Below are positions 56,590 through 64,000 of a stretch of 64,000 nt of DNA, in pieces. The number at the start of each line of letters is the position of its first letter. The stretch's first letter is position 1. A program made the translations under genes and the position numbers. The notes under the pieces were generated by a model, which worked only from the letters and a program-made list of their open reading frames with translations, ran no database searches and was not told the DNA's origin. The DNA is taken from assembly GCA_032433765.1 (NCBI GenBank), contig JAVIAB010000051.1:84273973-84337972 (forward strand), given 5' to 3'. This DNA is from Megaustenia siamemsis. Taxonomy: Eukaryota; Mollusca; Gastropoda; Stylommatophora; Ariophantidae.

Positions 56590-56964
56590 ATTTTCAAATA
56601 AAATACAAAAGAAATTGAGAATGTTTATGGTGGATTGTAATAACAGACACACATATTTAGAATAAGAGACAAAGAAAAAGAGATGGATGGATGGCATAAA
56701 AAAACTATCCAATGAGTACATTATCAGAATTTTCCTGGAGTGGAAACTTCACGAATGAGTTACCTAATCTGATATCATATGTTCATTTCTCTGTATGAAT
56801 ATGGCGGTAATAGTTGATAGAATGTTAATGTAAACATTCTTTTTTAAGGGGAAGTAAGCTTTGATGTTCGTGTGGTTTTTTGTCACTTTACTTGATGTGA
56901 ATATGGTGGTGTAAACGTGACACTGATGCCAAAGATATGTATGTATGGCAGTTGAAATTATCCA
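55567..56964. other. Non-coding; (TA)n microsatellite at 56543-56585
   Basis: No gene is supported. Frames here are short and overlap each other. Confidence 0.4.
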
Positions 56965-57198
56965 GGACAAAACCTGACCAATTTACTTAGGAACTAGTCA
57001 AATCTATAAATATTCTGGTGTATACAGTACAAAACCTGACCAATTTACTTAGGAACTAGTCAAATCTATAAATAGTCTGTTGTATGCAGTACAAAACTGA
57101 CCAATTTACTAAGAACTACTCAAATCTATAAATATTCTGTCGTATACAGTACAAAACCTGACCAATTTACTTAGAAACTAGTCAAATCTATTAATGTT
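56965..57198. repeat. Tandem repeat, about 62 bp, nearly 4 copies
   Basis: The unit contains CCTGACCAATTTACTTAGGA. Two copies have one- or two-base deletions. A fragment of the motif (CCTGACCAATCCTGACC) recurs near 57513. Confidence 0.9.
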
Positions 57199-57696
57199 CA
57201 TTTGTATACATTTTAGACACCACGATGATTTTAGCAAAATAAAGCTAAGACAGTTGTGTGCGACCCGATCCCGTGAAGTAGATTGGATCAGAAGTGTTGC
57301 TAATTTAGTTGTTATATACCGAATATAGTGTAAACCTTCAGGTTCAATGCAGCAGGAAGTCGACGTTTGGGAGTCATGACCCAGGCGGGCCCACCTCCCC
57401 TAGAGTGTCAATAAGCTAAAGAGCCGAAACACTTTCTCGACGGGTCACTTCTGATGATCAGATTTTCCCCTGCTGCGAAGCTCGTGTAATGTGTTTCCTG
57501 TTATAGGGTAAATCCTGACCAATCCTGACCAGTCTGATCTTCATTTGTATACATTGTATCAGCAAAAATATTTTTGTAAGGAAGGTATAGGACACTTAGA
57601 TCGACTGCATTGGCATAGAGGAATAGATGGACAGAAAGATGGGTGAGTGGATGGATGGCTGGGTTAGTGGTGTTGAGTAGGCGGTTAATGAGACAC
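57199..57696. other. Non-coding, nothing recognised
   Basis: No coding, splice or repeat signal was seen apart from the short motif recurrence near 57513. Confidence 0.35.
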
Positions 57697-57992
57697 TGAT
57701 AGACAATAGACGTGCAAGCAACCATGAAGATGGATGATAGGTTTGTGAGTGGAGACGTCGTTGGTAGGATGGGTGAGAAAATAGGTAGGAAGAGAGTCGG
57801 AGATTACGGGCCAGTTCAACATACAACAGGCCAGCAATAGAAGTGATAGACAATAGACGTGCAAGCAATCATGAAGATGGATGATAGGTTTGTGAGTGGG
57901 GACGTCGTTGGTAGGATGGGTGAGAAAATAGGTAGGAAGAGAGTCGGAGATTACGGGCCAGTTCAACATACAACAGGCCAGCAATAGAAGTG
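57697..57992. repeat. Tandem duplication, 147-bp unit, 2 copies
   Basis: Copies at 57697-57843 and 57844-57992 contain TAGACGTGCAAGCAA and CGTCGTTGGTAGGATGGGTG. They differ at only a few bases, so the duplication is recent. Confidence 0.92.
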
Positions 57993-58299
57993 ATAAATAG
58001 AGGACTAAAGAATTGCGTCAATGTCAATGTGACATTAAAGTGTTGGTTGTAAAATATAAATTAAATAGCGTAACGTCATAGATTGTCATAGAAAAATGAA
58101 AAAAATTCGAGTATCTATGATTTTTCTACTTGTAAAAGAGATAATGGAAAGATCAATTGAAACAAGATGTAATAAGAAACTCAATGTATTAACCGGGGTC
58201 ATTACCTGAACATCAATATGGTAACAAAGCTACACATGATGGTAGTTTACTGCAGCCACCTCCTCCAGTTGTCAGTGATGAATGTGGTGTGTTACCAAA

Positions 58300-58600
58300 G
58301 TCAAGGTCAACGTTTCGTCCACGCTTTTCCTAAGCTCACGAGAAATCTGGTGTTAGTAGCAATATTTGTCCTTGATCATGGCACATTGTTTGGTGATGTG
58401 GTCGATATCACGCCAAGTCGCATTTACTTTCCAAAAATCGATGGTACCAATTTTTAGAGGTTGTGTGTACCCCAGGAGCTTTCTCGGTCCGAACAAAATC
58501 TGCCACATCTGGGAATCCCACCCGATCATTCTGATCAGGAAGCGAGCACACTAACCACTCAGCCTCTGAGACTTGCACCGAATAGCATTCCGACAAAAAA
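58300..58600 (-). mobile_element. SINE family S1-related, minus strand
   Basis: On the minus strand the head is CTCAGAGGCTGAGTGGTTAG with the B-box region GGGTGGGATTCCC. The body has ATTGGTACCATCGATTTTTG, GGAAAGTAAATGCG and ATATCGACCACATCACC, matching the S1 body with many changes. Confidence 0.72.
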
Positions 58601-58774
58601 AAGAGAGAGAGTGACAACATGGCAACGTTTCGACTCTTGTTTTCAGCAGGGACTTATGAAAAGGAAAAACAAACAACCTCAAATCTGAATAATCAGCTGA
58701 TAATAAAACGGCCACTATTATCCCGGAAAGAATATAACAAGAAAGGGCGGCAACAAACTGTCTATAAATTCTTA

Positions 58775-59190
58775 TTCTTCTTTTTTCCCCATTTGCTTTC
58801 AGCGTTGAGGGGAGATATAATTGTCTGTCTTTTTTTTTCTCTTCTGTTTGTCTGTGCTGATGTTATATTTCCTAGTGTTTTCTAATATTAAATCAATCCA
58901 TATTTTTCGTAGTCGACCCTTGAGTCTGGTGTTCTCGCATGTTTAAAAGTCTCGTTGTTTTGGTATTTCTAATCACATGGCCAAACATATTAACTGTTGT
59001 TTCTTTATGGTTTCTAATGCGGGAATTATTCCTAGATTTTTTTAATAAGTTCTTCATTTCGGATCTTATCTCTCAGGCTGTTTTCGATCATTCGAATAAT
59101 ACATTTCATCTCGGTTGTGGTTGTTTTCTACCTTAATCTTGAATCTAGCTAGAGTCCAGGTCTGGCATTGGTAGCCCAACGTTGGGATGA
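58775..59190 (-). mobile_element. Decayed LINE C-terminal fragment (family F5/F8)
   Basis: The minus strand gives IPTLGYQCQTWTLA, then in other frames EMKCIIRMIENSLRDKIRNE, VNMFGHVIRN, LGNITSAQT and RQLYLPSTLKAN. The first part matches the 46150-46625 copy (FIPTLCYESQTWTL) and the last part matches 28850-29000. It is frameshifted repeatedly. Confidence 0.65.
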
Positions 59191-59420
59191 CGATTTGAAA
59201 AGAAATGCTTGAGGAGAAGTACAATTAATGCAATCAGAACAGGCAAAATAATAACTGGTGACAGACACATTGATGAAGCTGCGATCTGCATAAGACATAA
59301 AGAACGTCAGAAACAAAAATATGTCTGAATCACAGCCATCTAAACTAAGCCAGCGGGCAGAGAAGGGAATCCTGATGTCTTCAAAACCTATGCGAGCTAT
59401 AGACGGTTGACGACATTCTA

Positions 59421-59520
59421 NNNNNNNNNNNNNNNNNNNNNNNNNNNNNNNNNNNNNNNNNNNNNNNNNNNNNNNNNNNNNNNNNNNNNNNNNNNNNNNN
59501 NNNNNNNNNNNNNNNNNNNN
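59421..59520. other. Assembly gap, 100 N
   Basis: A run of exactly 100 N is a conventional placeholder, so the true gap length is unknown. Nothing across it can be interpreted, including the frame at 59149-59547. Confidence 0.99.
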
Positions 59521-60261
59521 ACTCACTAGCGTGACGTCACCGTTCAATGTTTATCTTTGCGATCTGTATAGATAGTTGACATAATCCTGGCCACAACAGC
59601 TCCTCCTCACAAGAGCTGAACACGTCACGCAAATTGGGTTGAGCGCCGGCTACTCTAAAAATGACTGCGCCCAAAGCATTATTCCTGCGTAGGCTAAGAA
59701 TTATCCTAGTATCACATGACAGGATCGTATATCCACAATTTTGTTTTTAGGGAGGCAAATATAAACAGGTTCTGTGCCCTGCCAAGTTAACTTCGTTTGG
59801 GATGACTGAGAAATATCCCTAGCATGGAAAACAGCAGAATACAGCCTGTGGTGACAGGTACATGACTTATCGACCGACCAGCTCTCCGTTTTTACAGATT
59901 CCTTGATTACCTGACAGGAAGTAGCTCAAAGCAGAAGGTAAGAATCAGGAAAAAAGCGCTGAATATAGTTGGCGGCGCGCTGATAAGAGATGAAGGAATG
60001 AAAATGGTGCTGGAAAAGAGAAAGAACGCATGACAAGAAAAGAGACGACGCAAGAGTAAAGATGCAGGCAAAGCACTAACATAAGCACATCAACATCCAA
60101 CTAATTTGTTTAAGATGTGGACGTAACTTGTATTTTTTTATGATAGGATATTTAGTGATATCACTATATTCGCTTTTGAGTGACATACAATGATACATTT
60201 ATTTCTCTCTCCTGACGGAATGCCTTTAATATCATTATGTTCACATACGACGTGATAATAT
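59521..60261. other. Non-coding, nothing recognised
   Basis: No coding or repeat signal was seen. Confidence 0.35.
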
Positions 60262-60495
60262 AGTTCGGTAGTTCAGTGGTTAGTGTGAACTGAACTAATA
60301 AAGAGAAGAAGTCTAGTTCGATCCCGATAAAAAGCTCAGGTTCACTAGTTTATAATGTGATCTGGATTTTTTAAATTATAAACGAACTGGCGTGTTGCTG
60401 GTCACCACATTAGCAACGTTCTTTTGGACATAGAAAAGTTTCAGCACTAACACCACTATATGCAACAATCTTTAAGGCGTAGAGGGAACCCTTTA
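60262..60495 (+). mobile_element. SINE family S1, old diverged copy
   Basis: TTCGGTAGTTCAGTGGTTAG, TAGTTCGATCCCG, GATCTGGATTTTTTAAATTA and CAGCACTAACACCACTATAT follow the S1 order. Divergence is high. Confidence 0.65.
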
Positions 60496-60529
60496 TGATT
60501 TTTTGTGAAGAGATCACAAGGGAGAAAGG

Positions 60530-60583
60530 AGGGAGGAGGAGGAGGAGAGACGAGATTGTGTGTTTGTGTGTGTTATATGGGAT

Positions 60584-60617
<34 letters not shown>

Positions 60618-60625
60618 AGATGACA
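60530..60625. repeat. Purine-rich microsatellites (GGA)n and (GA)n
   Basis: GGAGGAGGAGGAG at about 60533-60546 and GA runs at 60588-60622. Confidence 0.9.
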
Positions 60626-60934
60626 CTAAAAAACTATAAAAATTTCTTGAGTGAGAAATATGAAAGACAGAATATTCATTTAGTATAAGAGCGATATTAA
60701 TATTATAAATGATTGCCTTTTGATATTTCTGGTCTTTTCTTAGCTTTGTCTAACGACTTTCTATCATCGTCGTCCATCTTTAAAAGTAAGTTGAAAGGGG
60801 GTAGCGACGTTCACACAAAGAAACCCATTCATTGTGGCTTTGCTTGAAGAAAGCTGTGATATCTGCGCCATAGAAATAAAAAGCAAGAAGAAACTAGCAT
60901 GTGAGAAATGAAAAACATCTTATGTAACAAATCT
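60626..60934. other. Non-coding, nothing recognised
   Basis: AT-rich; no coding, splice or repeat signal was seen. Confidence 0.35.
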
Positions 60935-61385
60935 ATGTCAATAGAAGTGAGAAAGAGAGTTCGTCGGTGCATATAGAGCCAATTCTGACCTATGAAAACG
61001 AATCATGGACAGTGGACAAATGAAAAAAACGATTAGAAGCCACCGAAATGGAATTTCTCAGAAGAATGTTTAAAGTTCCCTGGCAGCTAAAAAGACCAAT
61101 GAAAAAATTCTCAAAGAGGCCAACACAAAAAGGCAACTCATAAGAAACATCAGAAAGAAACAATCAACATTTTTCGGGCACATCATGAGAAGAGGAAAGT
61201 TAGTATACTTGGTTACAACTGGAAAATACATGGAATGAGAGGTCGCGGACGACAAAGAGAGAAAATACTAGATTGGTGTCATGGCATGGAAACGGTCAAC
61301 AACAGAACTGATAGGATGCACAGTATATAGAAGATTGTGAAAGTATATGATCGCCTACGCCAACCGGTATGCACATGATAATGAT
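60935..61385 (+). mobile_element. Decayed LINE ('WRDMI' subfamily a)
   Basis: It aligns to the end of the 3118 copy and to the 2366 and 40691 copies. ILTYENESWTVDK-like text near 60985 is followed by frame breaks, then RKKQSTFFGHIMRRGKL, GRGRQREKIL and a YDRLRQPVC end in shifted frames. The tail is ATAATGATGATGGCGATGA. Several stops are present and there is no catalytic domain. Confidence 0.78.
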
Positions 61386-61625
61386 GATGGCGATGACACA
61401 AAAATGAGAAAATGTACAAATATAAAAAAAAAAATATTGTGAATTATGTTTGGAATCGTGTCCTTTCTACGCAAGCTGTGAAACGATGTAGAGAGTGGCA
61501 GGTATCGTGTTCTAAGTGTATTGTACTGTTTCCTGTTTGCTTGTGTGATTACAATCTTGTTTTGATAAAGTTTGATACTGATATCTATTTCGCGGCTTGA
61601 TCTTTTACGTATCTTAATGCTACAT

Positions 61626-61943
61626 AAATACAGGGACAGCTAAGATAAGTAATGAAAACGTTCTGAATGAGGCGAAAGAAGAATATAGCCAATTTCCAAT
61701 ATTAGCAAGAAACAATAATAATTTTTTGGCCATGTAAAGAGATGGGAACAGCTGCAATATATTGTGGCAATTGGGAAAATCGAAGGAGGAAGGGATAGAG
61801 GGAAGCAAAGAAAAAAGATATAGACAGCTTAAGAGAATGGCTTGGCAGGAGGTCAACAACAGAAATGATAAATAACTGTCGAGATCGAAAGTTGTGGAAA
61901 GTAATCATCTACGCCATCAGCATGGTACATGATGATGATGATG
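61626..61943 (+). mobile_element. 5'-truncated LINE ('WRDMI' subfamily b) with 10-bp TSD
   Basis: It carries GTAKISNENVLNEAKEE, then in other frames KQRKKDIDSLREWLGRRSTT and EMINNCRDRKLWK, and a (GATGAT)n tail. AATGCTACAT flanks it perfectly at 61616-61625 and 61944-61953. Confidence 0.9.
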
Positions 61944-62084
61944 AATGCTACATGGCATTTATTGCACGTGCATAACGGTAGCTATTGTGTCCCACTCTCA
62001 AGTGATACGCCTATGCCTGTTGTAGTTGTAATCAGTTGTCTAGTGCCATTATTGCTAATTCTATTTCCGTGGCTTCCATCCAGC

Positions 62085-64000
62085 ATCATCTTCTTCTTCT
62101 ACCTTTTAGCTCCCAGTGGAGCATAGGTCTTCAACAAACACTTTCCAAGTCGTTCTGTTTTTTGCAATTCTTTTAAGATCATTCCATGTCTTCCCCATCA
62201 TCTTCATCTCTGCTTCAATCTGTCTTCTCCAAGAATTCCTTGGTCTTCCTCTTTGTCTTTTCCCCTGGGGATTCCAAAAAAGGGCCTGTTGTGTAATACT
62301 CTCAGTTGGTTTCCGTAGTGTGTGTCCTATCCATCGCCATCGTCTTCGCTGTATTTCTTTATCCACTGGTATTTGACCGGTACATTTCCATAATTCCACG
62401 TTTGACTTTGTCCTGCCATTTCCATCCCTTTATTCTGCGCAAGCATCCATTAATGAAAGTCTGTACCTTCGTGATTGTCAATTTTGTTATTCTCCATGTT
62501 TCACAGCCATATAATAGAACCGACTTAACATTGAGTTGAAAATTTTATTTTTGTATTTAGCCTAATTTCTTTGGATTTCCATATGTTTCCCAGTGCAATG
62601 AAAGCTCCTCTTGCTTTTGATATCCTTATTTTGGTATCGTTTTCTGTTCCTCCCTCTTTATCTATATTACTGCCCAGATATATATAAGATTGTACGTCTA
62701 GTAGAGGTATTTCTCCTAGTTTTATTTGGTTATTGCCAACTGCATTAATTCTCATAATGTTGGTCTTATCTCTATTAATCTTTAGTCCTAGCTGTTGTGA
62801 TCTCTCATCTAATATACTCATTTTATCTTGCATCTGTTGGTGGCTGTGTGATAGGAGAGCTATGTCATCAGCAAAGTCTAAATCATCAAGTTGTTTGGTC
62901 AGTGACCACTGGATCCCATTTCTGTTGTTTTGAGTTATTTTCATAATCCAATCTATGGCCAGTAGAAAGAGAAATGGAGACAGAAGGCATCCTTGCCTTA
63001 CTCCTGTTCTTATTTCAAATGCTTCTGTAAGCTGTCCTTCATGCACCACACTACATTTTGTTCCTTCATACATTGTTTTTATCAGGTTAATAAACTTTAT
63101 GGGGATTCCATAATGACTCAGCAACTTCCAAAGCATTCTTCTGTCTAAACTATCAAATGCCTTTTCGTAATCTATGAATCCAATATAAAGTGGGGATTTT
63201 AGTTCTAAACTTTGTTCAACTATTATACGTAGAGTAGTTATTTGATCAGCACATGATCTGTTCTTCCTAAAACCTGCTTGTTCATCTCTCAAGTGTTTCT
63301 CTATAGCCTCTTTTAGTCTCTCCAGAATGATTCTGCCTAATATTTTTCCTGGCACTGATAGTAGCATAATTCCCCTATAATTTGTGCACTCCTGTAAACT
63401 TCCTTTCTTTGGTAGTTTGATCATATAACCTTCTCTCCAGTCTTTAGGTATTTCTTCCCTCTCCCAAATTTTATCCAATAGATTATGTAACATCTTGGTA
63501 GAGGTGATAATATCTGCTTTGATGGCTTCCGAAGGAATTTCATCTGGTCCTGTGGCTTTACCATCTTTTAACAGTTTGATGGCTTTCATTATTTCTTCTT
63601 TGCTTGGTTTTCCGCAGTTAACGTGTAATTCTTCTTCTGCTGGTAGTATATCTGGAGGATTATTTGAGCCAGGTCTGTTCAAAAGTTCTTCAAAGTGCTC
63701 CTTCCATCTCTCCATTTGTTCCTTTATATTACTAAGCAGATTTCCTTTCTTATCTTTGATAAAGGCGTTGATCTGTTTGTATTTTCCACCTAATTTCTTT
63801 GTGCTGTTGTACAGTTCTTTCATATTCCCTTTATTTGCTGCTTCTTCTGCCTCTTTAGCTAATTCATCTATATATTTCCTCTTATCCCTTTTAATGCATC
63901 TTCTCACTTCTTTGTTCACCTCTGTGTAAGCTTCCTGTGTCTTGGCTTTATTACTTCTTGTTTTGCTTTTATTTATGTCTGCTTTCTTGTTCTTTCTTTC
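62085..64000 (-). mobile_element. LINE (family F3) with intact reverse transcriptase core, runs off the window
   Basis: One minus frame of 464 codons (62525-63919) covers the region after the endonuclease and most of the reverse transcriptase. It shows IPKDWREGYMIKLPKKG, CTNYRGIMLLSVPGKI, EQAGFRKNRSCADQITTL, YIGFIDYEKAFDSLDRR (palm A Asp), GVRQGCLLSPFLFLLAIDW, LDDLDFADDIALLSHSHQQ (FADD intact), NRDKTNIMRINA and YIYLGSNIDKEG. A frameshift near 62540 and another near 62400 separate the C-terminal frame 62106-62399 (RWIGHTLRKP, KRQRGRPRNSWRR, LCSTGS). The 3' end is AAGAAGAAGATGATG at 62085-62100. The 5' part, including any endonuclease, lies beyond 64000. A truncated relative is at 41063-41347. 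Confidence 0.92.

Overview
This is a stretch of animal nuclear DNA. The support is canonical GT-AG exon boundaries, many 5'-truncated non-LTR retrotransposons with target-site duplications (TSDs), tRNA-derived SINEs, cut-and-paste transposons with TA target sites, and very abundant minisatellites. There are no operons, ribosomal RNA genes or prokaryotic gene organisation. The mix of endonuclease-reverse transcriptase LINEs, tRNA-SINEs and dense minisatellites suggests a lophotrochozoan, most likely a mollusc. That is an inference from repeat style, not a species call.

Layout. 1-7400: LINE 3' ends, a 1.4-kb array of a 35-bp unit, a broken LINE with a mutated reverse transcriptase motif, a SINE between 70-bp direct repeats, and an RNase H LINE fragment. 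8200-16700: a SINE carrying an internal tandem array, several LINE 3' fragments, and two arrays of about 1.5 kb (36/42-bp and 26-bp units). 17387-19832: a 2.4-kb DNA transposon with terminal inverted repeats, TA flanks and a decayed transposase whose Asp-Glu spacing is 82 codons. 19950-26850: five large minisatellite arrays plus a cluster of three SINEs. 27700-28810: a decayed mariner with two internal tandem expansions.

The only host gene I can argue for is on the + strand. A signal-peptide exon lies at 29376-29482. A long Ser/Thr-rich exon with a transmembrane helix lies at 35480-36330. A short C-terminal exon lies at 41633-41762. The last two join in phase across a 5.3-kb intron that holds a 44-bp minisatellite, a 2.7-kb LINE with a perfect 11-bp TSD, a possible hAT MITE and two more LINE fragments. 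The product would be a mucin-like single-pass type I membrane protein. At least one exon between the signal exon and the long exon is missing from my reading, because their phases do not match.

42000-64000: a 582-bp TA-flanked MITE, more minisatellites (76, 88, 32, 64, 45/49 and 147 bp), five more SINE copies, LINE tails, a 100-N gap at 59421-59520, and at the right edge a nearly intact reverse transcriptase LINE (minus strand) that runs out of the window.

By adding the coordinates listed here, about a quarter of the window is tandem array. Each array has its own unrelated unit. Most long open frames in the window are shadows of arrays with no stop codon in the unit and should not be taken as genes.
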